Part shown: positions 25,901-40,720 of the stretch, one piece after another
How positions within the stretch are numbered: position 1 is the stretch's first letter
How the letters are laid out: every line of letters begins with the position of its first letter
Assembly: GCA_004352715.1 (NCBI GenBank)
Contig: SCFE01000047.1
Coordinates: forward strand, 1,665,218 to 1,729,217
DNA from: Hofstenia miamia
Lineage: Eukaryota > Xenacoelomorpha > Acoela
Length of the DNA: 64,000 nucleotides
Reading direction: 5' to 3'
The notes under the pieces: generated by a model
Seen by the model: only the letters and a program-made list of their open reading frames with translations
Told to the model about the DNA's origin: nothing
Database searches by the model: none
Program-made: the position numbers and the translations under genes

Positions 25901-28900
25901 TTGGAGCTAGATGAGGAGCAATTGCATAATATCCAGAAGATCGAAAATGAAAATTTGCAAAATGAAATACATGTGTAGCAAAAACAAATATATTGCAACA
26001 TTGAAATTACAAAATCAACAAGTCAAGTAAATCTAAAATAAAAGTTGTAAGCAAATACGAAAAAATAATTACTAGATTAATCATAAATTCAAATTAATGG
26101 CTAACACCTACATAGAAACAATTAAAAAATATGGCAAATTATGTCATTTTTGCTTCAATCAGAGATCCTTTTATATTGATGCCTTATTAATTTTTATTGC
26201 ATTTCAATATAAAACATTTAGTGTTTAAATACGCCCTGACGATAGGTTTCGTATGAACCAAAATTTAAATTTGCACATCAAAGGCTTTTTGATGCTTTTT
26301 TACTCAAATTTGAAAATTTTCAGACTATGTTTGAATTTTAACCTTATTGAAACAAAATTGGTTAAATGCTTAAATGTAAAAAAAGGCAAAGTACAGTTTG
26401 TACTTAGCGCCAAACCTATTTCTAATCATCAAAAATACTTTGGAATTTTTTACCGCCAAATATGTGTACATGATCTTATGTTTCATGTACGAATAGCAGA
26501 TTGGTTAAGTTGACATTTTACAAATAATTCACTTAAAAGTACTAGCAATAAAGAATGTCGAAAATAATTGACAAAATGTTATATAATTCCAAACAAATAT
26601 AACAAAATATTTTGACAAATAAACAACAAATTTAAACAAAATGATCTCGCAAAACAAACGGTGCATGTAAATACCTGGTGCTTTTTGAGCTAAAAATTAC
26701 AGCATAATATATAATACATTCATAGAAAGAAACTGTAAGGTGAATGTAAGTTGAATTTAATCAAAGGGGTTAGAGAAGAAAATGCGCGAATTCTTCATTA
26801 TTTCAAAAATGCTAGAAAATTGCATGCAAACGAGTTCGCAACATAATTAAGTTAAATTATAAACAGATTTTAAACCAATGAAGTAAAATTACACTGAAAC
26901 GTATTCCATTAAAAATCAGTGACAGAAAAACATTCATTTTTCAAATTTAGAAAATCAAAAAACAATTTCAAAATATTTATGTCCTTAATCTAAACTACAA
27001 AGAATAACGGAATTCGAAAAATATTTATCACACATTTAAGGAGGTATTATTAATTTTTTTATTAACAATTTTATATAAATGACACAGGCTTGTTATTGCA
27101 ACGAATGTAAAATAATGTAAGATAACAATATAAGGTAATAATAAAATTTAAATCAATATATTGACTTATAGATATTAAAAATTTCAATAAATTAAAAGAA
27201 CCAAAGATTACTCTAATATATATATATATATACAATTAGCGAAAATTTTTTAGAACCAAGCCATATTTTTACGTAATTGTATCTGCAAAACGTGCTTTCA
27301 TAGCACTTGCCTCTCGCATAAATGGCGTTCCTGCAAAATTATACACAATAACTTTGTGACCAATATCAAACAATGCATCTGCTATATAACTGCATTGGCT
27401 ACAAGGATAACGCCGAGATGAATATTAAACATTCCTGGAACCATGATATTAAAAACCCTGTACATCACACTATTCCTTGTGTAAAGCTACAGGCAAAAGC
27501 TGCAAGAAGCTATTCATAACACAAAACAAATGTTTACATTGGTCCAACAGCTATTGTTGTCCAAAGCATAAATGGTTGCCTCAGGACTGCTCTGGTGTAG
27601 CTTCAAATGCAACACAATTGAAACATTTGATTTTGGAGTTGAAACATCACGTTTATCTTTAGATTATATCCTCTTGTGGAATTCTTGCCATAAATTCGGT
27701 TTTGGGTCAATTGGTGAAGCACGAAAAAACATGCTTATATCAACATTGAGGTTGCAATTATGATGTCAAAACCTCATTTCGCCTGGAAAAACATTTTTGC
27801 ACCATTTTGAAGAACAGTGAGGACTAACCTTGTAGAAAGCAATTCTATCTTTTTTCATATTTGGAGTAAGACTAATTTTTTTTGTAAATTGGTAGAGATG
27901 TTATTACACAGCATATCTTCTGATCTACATGGATAAAATAGCTAATAATGTTGTACAGAACAACGACATTATAATGAGATCGTCAGGCATGTTCAGAACA
28001 AATCATAATTTGCAATCTAAACGTAATAATTGATTTCCTTACTTACAAATATTGAAATGAGTTTACAAAAAGCAAATTAATAAACAGTTATACGGAAACT
28101 TAAGTAATAATATTGATTGCCAATAAAAATATTTTGCTGGAGCACATTCATAACCTTTAAATGTCGGACGACTAGACAGCAGTTTCATGTTGCTCTCCAT
28201 CTTAAATATTTATGCAATAGGCCATTGATAATGCAATACTCACCTCAAGTTGGAAATATCAATGGGACAATAAAATTAAACAAAATGTTACTATAAGCTT
28301 TCTACAATGCAAACTCAGTTGTTAGTCAAGAAGTGTGGTTTTTATCTTTGGTGTTAATGTTTTTCGCTTGCTACATATACAGGGTGATTCTGATCTTCCC
28401 ACCGTATTTTCTGGCATGCTTGTTTAAACATTGCATAAAAGACAACTTAAAACAAATTTGAATGGGCAAGCGCGCTATTATGTATGCAAATGTGCGCGTG
28501 TGTAAGTTTGTCACGTGATCTTCGCTCATTTTACATATTGTAGGTTTATCACGTGCACTTTGTTCATTGCAAATCATGAATTATAGAGATTTCACAAATA
28601 AAGAAATTCCAACAATTGTTGCATTTTCTGTTTCTTTTGACTGTGAGAAAGCTTGCATATTGTTTCACGACAAATTCGAAAAAGAGGCTCCCCTGTTCGT
28701 ACTTTACGAGACTGGAAGAAGAGATTCATGGAAAATTGAGATCATTCAAGCATTTGGCAACAATCCTACCATGTCCCAAAGGGAAGCCTCATTCTAGTTT
28801 CCATGGAAGTTCACTGTTGTGCAGGAGATTTCCCCAGGAGACTTCACGAAACGGAAAAACTTGTGTGAAGGCATTCTAGCCAGGCAGCAAGCCGATGTAA

Positions 28901-29572
28901 ACTTTGCCAAATCTATTTGCTTTAGTGATGAGGCAACACTGCACATAAACGGGGCTCTTAATCAGCACAACACCTTCATTTATGCTGCGGAGAACCCACG
29001 AGCAGTAATGACAAAGCCAATGAAGTCTCCATCTCTAACGGTCTGGGCCATGATTTCAGTTAGTTTTGGAGTAAGATTCCATGTTTCACCTCAAACAATT
29101 AATGCTAAGCGATACAAGGAGGTCCTTCAAACGGTTATTGTTCCAACTTTGAAGGAAAGGCCGCACAGAACTCTTCGGTACCAACAAGATGGGCCCCCTG
29201 CCCATTTTGCGATTTCAGTTCGTTCATTTTTTAATGCTGAGTTGCCAGACAGGTGGATTGAATGACCACCGCATTCTCCGTACTTGTCTGTCAATGATTT
29301 TTGCGCCATAAACTTTACTCCAACCAATTTGGAAGAAATGGAACAAAAGTTGGTTGATTTGTGCGGAAAAATGGAACAGCCGACAATAGAGAGAGCTTAT
29401 TTGTCCTTCATAAAAAGATGTGAACTGTGTGTGAAAGCAGGTGGAGGCTATTCTGAACATTTATTATAAACTTCTTGTTTTTCAGCTAAATAAAAATGAT
29501 GTACCTGTAAAAGTGATGTTTGTATGATACTGTAAAAGTCTCACAAAAAACGGCGGGAAGATCAGAATCACC

Positions 29573-29606
<34 letters not shown>

Positions 29607-30431
29607 NNNNNNNNNNNNNNNNNNNNNNNNNNNNNNNNNNNNNNNNNNNNNNNNNNNNNNNNNNNNNNNNNNNNNNNNNNNNNNNNNNNNNNNNNNNNNN
29701 NNNNNNNNNNNNNNNNNNNNNNNNNNNNNNNNNNNNNNNNNNNNNNNNNNNNNNNNNNNNNNNNNNNNNNNNNNNNNNNATATATATATAGTCAAACCTC
29801 GGTTTTCGAACATAATCCTTTCAAGAAGGCTGTTCGAAAAGCGATTTATTTGAAAACCGAAACAATTTTTCCCATTATAATTAATGTAAATAATTTTAAT
29901 CTGTCTCAAGTATATTGTTTACCATAAATAAAAAAGGGGTAAAAATAGACCACGTGTTCTAGTGTTACTTGTTTTTCGTCGCAAGTACGCCGCGTTCGGG
30001 TCTAGCCGAAGTTTGGTCGAGTTCTGAGACTTAAAATTCTCGAACTTTTTGGTCGAGAACAGAAGCGTTTGATAACCGAGGTGTGACTATATATATATAT
30101 ATATATNNNNNNNNNNNNNNNNNNNNNNNNNNNNNNNNNNNNNNNNNNNNNNNNNNNNNNNNNNNNNATATATATATATATTAGCTGGATACTATGGAAC
30201 ATTTCCTAGAGGCACAGAGCGCCATCAGAGTCCGATGTTTCGCAGTATGCAGTGCTAGTCAGATGTGCAGTCCTTGAAGGAAATTCAATTTTCAATATTT
30301 TGGCACGCATATTTAGACACTAACAATGCACATTTGTGTAAAATTACTTTTTCAAAGTATTTTAAATTGATTTTCAAAAAATTCCATTATATACAGTGCC
30401 AATGTAAATAATCGCATGCGCATACAGAACC

Positions 30432-30464
<33 letters not shown>

Positions 30465-30767
30465 NNNNNNNNNNNNNNNNNNNNNNNNNNNNNNNNNNNN
30501 NNNNNNNNNNNNNNNNNNNNNNNNNNNNNNNNNNNNNNNNNNNNNNNNNNNNNNNNNNNNNNNNNNNNNNNNNNNNNNNNNNNNNNNNNNNNNNNNNNNN
30601 NNNNNNNNNNNNNNNNNNNNNNNNNNNNNNNNNNNNNNNNNNNNNNNNNNNNNNNNNNNNNNNNNNNNNNNNNNNNNNNNNNNNNNNNNNNNNNNNNNNN
30701 NNNNNNNNNNNNNNNNNNNNNNNNNNNNNNNNNNNNNNNNNNNNNNNNNNNNNNNNNNNNNNNNNNN

Positions 30768-30801
<34 letters not shown>

Positions 30802-33800
30802 CATAATTGGGATACAAACATATAGGCATACAAATAGAAGTCATAATTCAATAAACAACAATGTAGTGTATTATGGTGTAAGAGCTGCAATGTCAACATT
30901 CAACCTTAATTCCTTAGGTAGTGAAAATTTATTCTAAAAGCAAAAAAACTTTATTACGTAAATAGACAAACGACCGCTCTAGTCGAAATGCGAATTTTGA
31001 AGAGTTTACTTACAGCGTATATAATATGTTCGAATTGATGGTAAGACGGAAAGTGAATAAACATTATAAGGAAAAATATAGTTTAGTATGAATGAAGAGG
31101 TAAAAGTTAAATTCAAACTAAATGTGCGAGTAGTGTGAAAAGTAATGAATAATCTCACCTGGGGAAGCTGGCATTTGAGACGCCGCTGTAAATTCAATGC
31201 CACCATCTAAACATTTCAAATTAAAAATATAATTGCATTGGTTGCTACACCGTTTTCATAAACACTGCGTGTAATTTTTTCAATACGCTGTATCGGATTA
31301 TCACTTAATTTCTAAGCAGCATCTCTGAAGTAATAGAGAAATCGTTAATAACGGCAGAACGTCATAGAAAATAGAACACCAAAATGTTTTTCTTGCAATT
31401 GACAAGTACATGATTTGCGAATGAATACTTAACTACGAAAAACTCATCAAAATGTATATTCTGTTTGAAAAACCGTCATCACAGAGAAGAGATAATGAAT
31501 TTGAAAAGAATGAGTTTAAAGATATAATACCAGCAAATTCAAACAAAATTCCGCACATGAGAAACACATTCATTCAAAAAAACCTTTGACTCTGGGATGT
31601 AGTTGCATACCATTGAAAATCAAGAAAAATGGCACTTTTACTATTATATTTTACTGCAGCTTATGGTACAGGTAATCTCCTATTGCACAATTGATCATTC
31701 CATTTATGTTCCACCACGTGCACCATTCGCAATAGTGGTACTTTTTGTCTCTCAGAATTTAGCTGTCGAGCTTAATACTAACCTCGGATTACTTAAACAA
31801 ATTATTAACAAAAATTGATTATTTTTCACTTCCCAATAACACCATAACTATGAGATAATTAGTTCTAAAGCAATAGTTGCCTAAACGACGAGTTAACCAA
31901 TATTTGACCTAGTCTGACTTATGAAAAAGAGTAAAAAAGCGTGGCTGATACACATAATAATTTAGCTTAAAATACACTTTTAAAATTGTGAATTTTTTCA
32001 AACACTTCCTTTTCTTGGGATCACCAATCCTAGAAATACATTGTTGAAAATATATAAGAACTCACGAATAGAAAACTCAATCTTTATGAATAAGTGATGA
32101 TCTACTCACTAAAATGACATGTGTGCAATTATACATTTGTAGGTTTTGGGCATAAAGAACTAAGTACTCATTGCCGTTACGTCTTTTGATAGGCGTGATA
32201 TGATTTCTTAATATCAATAGTGAATTTGAATGTGTATTCGAATTTTCTTACGAAGAAATTTAGAATACTCAAGTGTAACAGGATTATAAAAACATTAAAA
32301 CATTTTCTTTCCAACCTTACCTAGCATACAGAAAGCAATGAAACTGCGAATTTTATTAATGACAAAATTAGAATTTTTAGAGAAATTTAACGAACTCATA
32401 CTAATTAATCGGTTAAAAATTCACTACAAACATTTAGCTTTGGGTCGTAGATTTGTGGGGTAAAAAGACCTTCTCTGCAAAAAGGTTCTCTTTAATGCAA
32501 TTAAAGGGCACACAGTTATAGATAATACTAAGTTAGACCGTTGTTCCTCTTGACTCTGGTAAATAAGAGATAAGTCAAGCATAATCTAAGCGATATTCAA
32601 AAACTTGGGATAGCCCGAATGTGTTTCAAAGTTTAAGACCAATTCTGGCAAGTCCGAGCTGTGAAGTTTAATTATTCACGTACGTTTTTACTACTCGAAA
32701 CATGAGATGCCTCGATACTACACAAGAACTCAAATTGCATGAAACACTAGCTACAGCGTAATAATGAAAAACCCAAACACTTTCAAAATTGAAATTAATA
32801 AGTATGTACTGTAATTAGGAGTTGAGAAGATAATTTTTAAATAAAAGATTTAAAAATAGTTACAGCTATCTTGCGACTGCGGGGCAGGACTGAACGGATC
32901 AGAAGACGTTGAAGAAACCCTAAAAAATGAAAACTTGAGAATGTATAGAATTGCATACCACGATTGATTTTGCAGAATATTCTTTTTCTCGAGCGTTTTT
33001 AAAATGTCTTGCATCTCCTAAAATAAGTTTCAGTGAGACCATTAAAGTAGAGGGGTGGCGAGAAAAATTATCCCAAAATTTATAGTAAAATTAATAAATT
33101 TCTAGGAAGGGATTATCAAGGAAACGCTCATTATTACACTGAGGTCAAGCGCCCTCAGGCCAACGCCAAATTGGTTGTCTATACGTATAAAATAAGACCT
33201 TTAACAACGTTTATTAGACTAAAAATTTGCTTCATAACAATTAATATTCAAATCCACGAAAATACTAATTAATATCACAAATTTGTTAATAAAAACCGTT
33301 AATTAACGATTTTATAAATCTTACACTGGTTGTACACTGATGTAAAGTAAACTTAGTTGGATTTTACTTAGTTTGTCATACAACAGCGCAAAATAAAGTA
33401 AAGCAAACAAGAAAATTTTATAATTCGATTTAATTTTAATTAAAACATCGTCCACTGTCATGGTTGGCTAAAAAAACTTTGAAAAAACACGTTTTTTTCA
33501 AATGATTTTTCAAAAAATATCAGAAAAATTGTCAAAACACTTATTTTATATTGTATGATTTCCTACCTAACCCCATTTCCCGTCGTGCTTTTTTTCACTT
33601 TAAAACCGAGAGGGTGCTCCAATAGCACCCCTCAAAATCAATTCAACTCATCATAAGCAGCAAAACTTGGCAGGACTATAGCTTGCCTATGGCTGAATAC
33701 TACGATAAAAATAAATTTCGACATTCCGCTGTTCTGACGTCAAAATAAGTGTTGACGTGCAAGACCAGAAAAACGCAAATATTTAGCAATAAAAATATTA

Positions 33801-36800
33801 ACATTTTTTAGAATAATATGTCCCTAACTAAAAAATTGATAACTATATTATTCATATTTTTAAAGATTTGTCTTGCTAACAAAATTTGAGTCAAAGTGAA
33901 AAAATTAAGAGATATAGCCTGATTTCTCCCTTAGCCTAGATAAGGTTAAAATTAGTTCAATATTCTCCTCTAGCAACAGTGTTGGTGTTTTGCGCTGCTA
34001 TTCTTCTGGTAAACGCTTAACTTAGTATTTTTTCATTAGTTCTTGTCACAATTCATAAAGTTGATAAACTTAGAAATGATGCATTTTGGAAATCACAGGA
34101 ACATTTTTTTGATTAAACCAATTAAAAAAAACAAACTTAAGAAGTTTTTTGCTTTTAGTGTAAAAAGTATTTTCCAACTCTCAATAAAATCATTCCTTAA
34201 CAGACAAAGAATTCAAGAGAACGGAATTTATTTCTTAAAAATAACTAAAAATATTTGGATATATTTTAACCTTTGTAATAATTTGCGTGCGAGCTCAATC
34301 GAGAAATTTAATCAGAATTTTTTAGGGACAACGAATATTTATACATGTACATTAGCATTGTATCATTTGACAAATACAAAAGAAAATACTCCCTAATTTT
34401 AATACAACATGCTATAATTAAAACATAACTGTTGGAAATAACAGGTCTTATAATTGTCTAAAATCGACCGTCATTTCACAACGATTAACAATGTCTATCT
34501 GTTACAACTAATAATATATGCCACGAAAATGTTCATCCATATGAATATTTACGACCCAGAGAAGCCTGTTATTTTATCATAAATTAGTTTACGGAAGATC
34601 TTGTACACTGTAGGATTCTGTGGGGTTAGAGTTTTTATGGTCCCATTGGTCCGACGGCATAACATATATTTTAACCAAAAGTAGTAAAAACTATGAGTAA
34701 TATTCTGAAATCCGCCCAGCTACTTCATTTTTGGTCCCAGTCCATTTTAGTTTTTGTTCCCAGGTCACAGTCCCATGACACTGGAACCAGTAAATCCCAT
34801 GGGACTAGATGATCCCCCCGAAACCCCAGTACACCGCCGTCAAGGTGTCATTAAAAATCAAACACAATATATTTCGTAAATACCTACTTGAAAATAGAAA
34901 TATCTTACTTTACATTATTTTGCAATAGTGTACAAACAGCCATACGCTATACCTATACGAGTACAATAATTATCGATTATCGATAAAAAAGTGTTCTAAG
35001 CTAACTGAAGCAGCCGGCAATGCTTGTTTTTCAAAAAAAATTCTCTCGAAGTTACATCTAAATTACAATGTCTACGAATTTTCTATTAAAACAATATGAA
35101 AAAATGGAATGATATAGTTTTGTAAAGCGTTAAGTATTATCTTACTTCAATGCATTTATTGGTGGACTGAAGTGAATCCATCTTCGTATTCGTCTGATCG
35201 TCCAAGAGTGTGATTTTAGTGGAAAGCTGCTGAATTGAAGACCGCTTCGCCGTCACTGCAGTTTGAACTGATTTGTAGAGGACGGCAGCCGGATTTGAAT
35301 TTACATTGTCGCTCATCTGCTGTTGCAAGGAAGCCCGCTGTTGATCTGCTTCGCGAAGACGTCGTTGAAAAGTCTAAACCGAAATACAAATAATGCAAAA
35401 TTAAGCATTGAGCCTACATTCATACTTTGAGTTCGAACAACAGAACTACATTTTAAACAATGACACTAACATATATAATCACCATGAAGATATATATTTT
35501 TAGTCTTACGAAAAATCATCAACTTCGATTGTTAGAATTTTTACAATTCTACATTTTTGCATAAACCACCAAGAATTTTCATTTTTGAACTAGCCTCTTC
35601 GCATTTTTTACCGATTTAACTTCGATGAAAAATTAAGTTGATGATTTCTGTACAAAGCTCAAGAACTCACTTCAAGGCCAGTGCTTGGAACATATATCAT
35701 ACCATCCCTTGGAGGGATTTTTTAAACGACTAAAGAATTACCGATAACTGTTCATTCAGTTTTTCGATTTCTTTCCTTCTCATCTCTTTTTGGTAGTCGA
35801 TGTTTTTCAACTGCTCCTCCATTTTCTTTTGACTGTGAGTGGCCTCTTTCAATTGTTTCATTGAAGAATTTTGCTTTTCATTCTAAACAAAGCAGATTGA
35901 AATTGCTCATCTACGAAGGTTGGTAGTTTTACAACAAAAACAAATTTTACACCAAATAAACTTAAGTACTTTGCACTCAAGATTCGATTAGTTTCAAAAA
36001 TTAGTCAGAAAAAATGAAAAATATAAAAAAAATTGAAGAGAAAGATAGTTGACTGATTTAATATTTAATAATTATATTTTATCTTATTTCAGTCAATTAA
36101 TCTTTAGTCTCCGATTGAAAAGTATAAACGGCCAAATAAAGTAAGTATTCCACTAGTAAGTAAATTGGAATAACAGAGGTTCAATCATGGAAGGTGGTTG
36201 GGTTAAGAAGAGCATGCATACCGTCTTAGCATATACTATTAGTTATGTAGGAGGAAATTAACTTTTGTAATGAATCATATATTAATATTGAAAATATTAG
36301 AGTAGTTACGCAGATGTGAAAACGACTGTAGGTAAATATTGACATTCTTCTTGCACACCTCTTTATAGTTCAAAGATCAACTGCTACACACCTTAAGCTT
36401 ATTTAAATGAAAACACGGAAATTACACTAACCAGAACTTCAAGTACAGTGTCACAATGTTTATTGTTTGAGCGAGTGAGCGCCAACTGTTCGAGTAACTT
36501 CTGTCTGCGCTTGTCTAATGATTCCCTCTGAGATTTTTCCAACTCCATTTTTCGCAGTTTCTCCTGCTCACGCATTATTGCCTAAATGGCATCAGTTTTA
36601 AATCAAATATTATAGGTATATAAAATATGTGTTCATTAAAATATCAAAATGAGGAAACCTGTTGACGATCTAGTAGAGCTTTTCTTTCTTCTTCAAGCTG
36701 TCTCTGTCGTCTCTGTTCAGCTTCTTCTCTTTCTTGACGTCTTTTCTCTTCTTCATCGCGTTCTTTACTTAACCTAGCTTCCTAAAATGGAAAATATTAC

Positions 36801-39800
36801 TATATTAATACTGCAGCCATCGGCTTAAGTAGTAACTTAAGACATTGAAAAAACATACTTAACTACGATTTCAATATAACCCAGTAAAATGTTATATATT
36901 TATTAGCGTTTGTAAAATATCTTTTTGACTTTGGAATGGAAATGCTAAAGAAAATAATTGAACCACGAACATTTACACCTTCGCTCTTGCATGTACAAAG
37001 CGCACTTAAGGGAAATTTTTCATGACCTCAAGAACAAACTTTCAAAGTCCACCTGATTTTGTGTGTGGCGTAACTAGAACTTGTCAACACTGAAAGTCTG
37101 CACTTAATAATTCCCAAACTCTATTCCATTTCCAAAAACGATATATTCCTGCGACTATGACTTCAATTTCATGTTTATATATATATATNNNNNNNNNNNN
37201 NNNNNNNNNNNNNNNNNNNNNNNNNNNNNNNNNNNNNNNNNNNNNNNNNNNNNNNNNNNNNNNNNNNNNNNNNNNNNNNNNNNNNNNNNNNNNNNNNNNN
37301 NNNNNNNNNNNNNNNNNNNNNNNNNNNNNNNNNNNNNNNNTATATATATATATATATTCACTTCACTTACACGCTCACGTCGATCTTGATCTAGTAGTGC
37401 TAAGCGCCGCTTCTCCAATTCCGCTTGGCCACGTTCAAAATTCTCACGTTTTTTATCTTCGAATGACACTATAAAATATACATACATAAGAGAAAACTAT
37501 TCAATATTTTTTTGCAGAGTTAAAATTCGAATTCAAATGCCCCGCAGTTCATTTCGTAATTCGACATTTAAAATAATAATTATCAAACCTACATCCCGTG
37601 GATAATTAAGCGACTATAAGCACTAAAAACAACACCTAAATAATTCTTTACTGTTGAAAGTTTTTAATATTAAAATTGATTATAGTGTGCACTCAGTATT
37701 CATCCTATCCAATTTAAAATGTTATGTAATGCTGAATTATAGTTGATGTAAATGCGTGAGAAAATTCTTGAAAAACCAAATACAATTTAAAGGCAAAATT
37801 TATCACTAACTACACAATCTAAAATGTCAGCGAGGTTTCATTTAAAATTTGAAGAAGCATTTAAAACAATTTAAAACTAATTAAAACAAATCCAGTAAGC
37901 AATTTAACATCGACTCTAACCAAACACAAAGAAATTGTAAAAATGCCAAACTTATGCTTAGAGCTCTAACAATGATGCCCGATGAAAGAGAAAACGAATC
38001 GTTGGAGGAATTCTCGCATTTGTGTTAAAACGAAATTCTATTGTTGAGCCACTTTTTGGAATATATTTTTGGCATAAATTAGACTAACATATGAAAAAAA
38101 ACTTTCAAAGAATCATGTAAATGTCAATATTTCTTTAATTGAATGCAATCATTCATGGCAAAGTAATAGTAAACATGGCGGCATTCTATCCTAATAGAAA
38201 CAAAGGCTTGTATAAATGAAGCCTTCCTTTAAATAATCGCAACGTGAGTGTCAAAAATCATTTGGAGAAAACTGTATTCGTCAAAATCGGTTTGTCGAAA
38301 GCATATTAAACAATAAGTCGTGCAGTTAGGGGAGCTGTTAGAGATATCCTAAAAAAATATCACTAATCTAATGAACTATGAAATTAGAACGAACTAGGAA
38401 TTTAGTCACACAATTCAATGAAATCACTGAAAAATCGGCTTTTAAAGATATTAAAACAAAAAGAATATGTAATATATTAATGGTAAAAATTCACAAGACA
38501 TTCAATGATGAGAAAATATTATATACAAAAACATCATAAATCACCACCAACCGAAATTTGACATATGATAAAATTAGTGCAAAATTTTCAAAAAGTGTAT
38601 GCAGTCATTTTTCAAACAGCTTATTCCGTAAAGAATTTGACTTTTTGAGAAAAAAGTAGGCATTGTGATTCATTCACTGGCATGCTCTCTGAGATCAGCA
38701 TGAAAGTGAGAATTAAAGACTACTGCATGAGAAACACGTTACGCATACTGGAGAAAGCAAAGATTTTGTAAATCTCTAGTTCGGTACTCAACAGTTGCAC
38801 ATTTGACAGGTTGGTCAATTTAATGGGCCATCTCAAAATAAGTTAAAAAATACTGAATTATCCCTACATGACACTACGGCCAAATTTACAATGAATAAAC
38901 TTAAAAAAAATCAAAACAATGCTAAAACTGACTTTATCAGCATAAATACCACTGAACAAATTCTATGGACATTGAAATAATTTCGCCCTTTTTGTGCTCT
39001 AAAATAAACAATCTTGTAATTAAATGTTAAGGATAATTGAGATCGGTTGGCAGTGAGTTAAATGAAACCATTCGCATGCAAATCATATAACCTACCGTTA
39101 AAGTAGTTGGTCTCACCTTTAAAAACATGCATTATATGATTGAAAACAGTTTACAAATACATGCTAAATAATATACCTTCGTCTTCAGCTGCAGAAAGCA
39201 CTTTATAAATAACAATTAACACTAAGTTTAAATACATATACATAAATTGAAAAAGTATTCCAGGGCAGTTCCATGCGCTATACCACAATTCTTGAAAAAT
39301 TTAATACATTGTTAGTAAAATAGTTACAACCTCATCTAACATTTAAATGGCATCACAGCATTTTTTTGGCAAATTGAAGACGTAGTTTGTACCTTGATAC
39401 ATAAGCAGCAGTACTGGAAAAACAACAGATTAAATAGCAAATTTGCTCACGTAAAGTGAGGATGATACTTTTATTAGAACTTCCAACTGCATTTATTCAT
39501 TGTTGAGCTCAGTCTATGTGCTTGAATTGTTTATAACCTACTGGATACACATCTTATATATATTATAAAAAGTTTTTATTCACGTGCAAATGTTTTTTAC
39601 AAATGTAAATAGCAAAATTGTGTACACTTTTATAAATAAAAATCTATAAATATGTTGAATATTCTTCCTTATTAATACATTAAATAACTGCTGGAATGAA
39701 TGTTTTAGTATATAGTACATTGTGTAATTATGTTGATCTTAGTAAAGTTCTAGTATTTTCCATTCTGTTTTTCTGAAATCTTTCATTTAAAGGATGATTA

Positions 39801-40686
39801 TGATCATCAAATATATTTTTTGATGTTTTTAGAAATTGCGATTTGAATGCATTATTGATTATTGAAAATAAGTGATCTTTGTTTAATTTTGAAATCTTGG
39901 CGAATAGTTTAATAGGTCTTTTTAAAACTTAAATGTTTTTTTTTTTAATCTTGGTACAAATACTTCAGATGCATATAGAGAATTTGGCTTGATTAATATA
40001 TTGAATATATACCATTTTGGTCATTCTTCATATTTTTTAAGAAACATGAAACTGATGATACTATATAATTAACTTTTTTTCTAATAAATTCGACATGTTC
40101 CTCCCAATTCAGTTTATTATTTCTGTATAATTCTAAATATTTCACACTCTTTGCAATTGGTATTGAATTTTCTTCAATTTCGATGTTTTTTCTAATAGAG
40201 TTCTTTAGATTGATGTTTTTTACATTATGATGTACGAAAATTATTTCACATGATTTGCTAGCATTGATCTTTAGTTTTAATTCCTTAGAATGTTCAAATA
40301 CGTCTGTTATTGTATTTTAAAAAATTCAAAAAATCATGTTCAGCTGTTGATGTCATTAGTTTAACCAAAACTCCGGTATCATCGGAATACTTCATTATAT
40401 CACATTTGGGTAATTAACAATATTTGAATTTATTTTATACGTGTATGCTGTAAAAAGTTGACCACTAAGTGGTTTTCCTTGTGGACATATATATATATAT
40501 ATATATAANNNNNNNNNNNNNNNNNNNNNNNNNNNNNNNNNNNNNNNNNNNNNNNNNNNNNNNNNNNNNNNNNNNNNNNNNNNNNNNNNNNNNNNNNNNN
40601 NNNNNNNNNNNNNNNNNNNNNNNNNNNNNNNNNNNNNNNNNNNNNNNNNNNNNNNNNNNNNNNNNNNNNNNNNNNNNNNNNNNNNN

Positions 40687-40720
<34 letters not shown>

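Noticed and set aside
29127-29460. Minus-strand frames over the mariner element
   Set aside because: Antisense shadows of the transposase.
34043-34396. 117-codon plus-strand frame in an intersectin intron
   Set aside because: Composition dominated by Lys, Asn, Ile and Phe as expected from random AT-rich DNA; no signal or motif.
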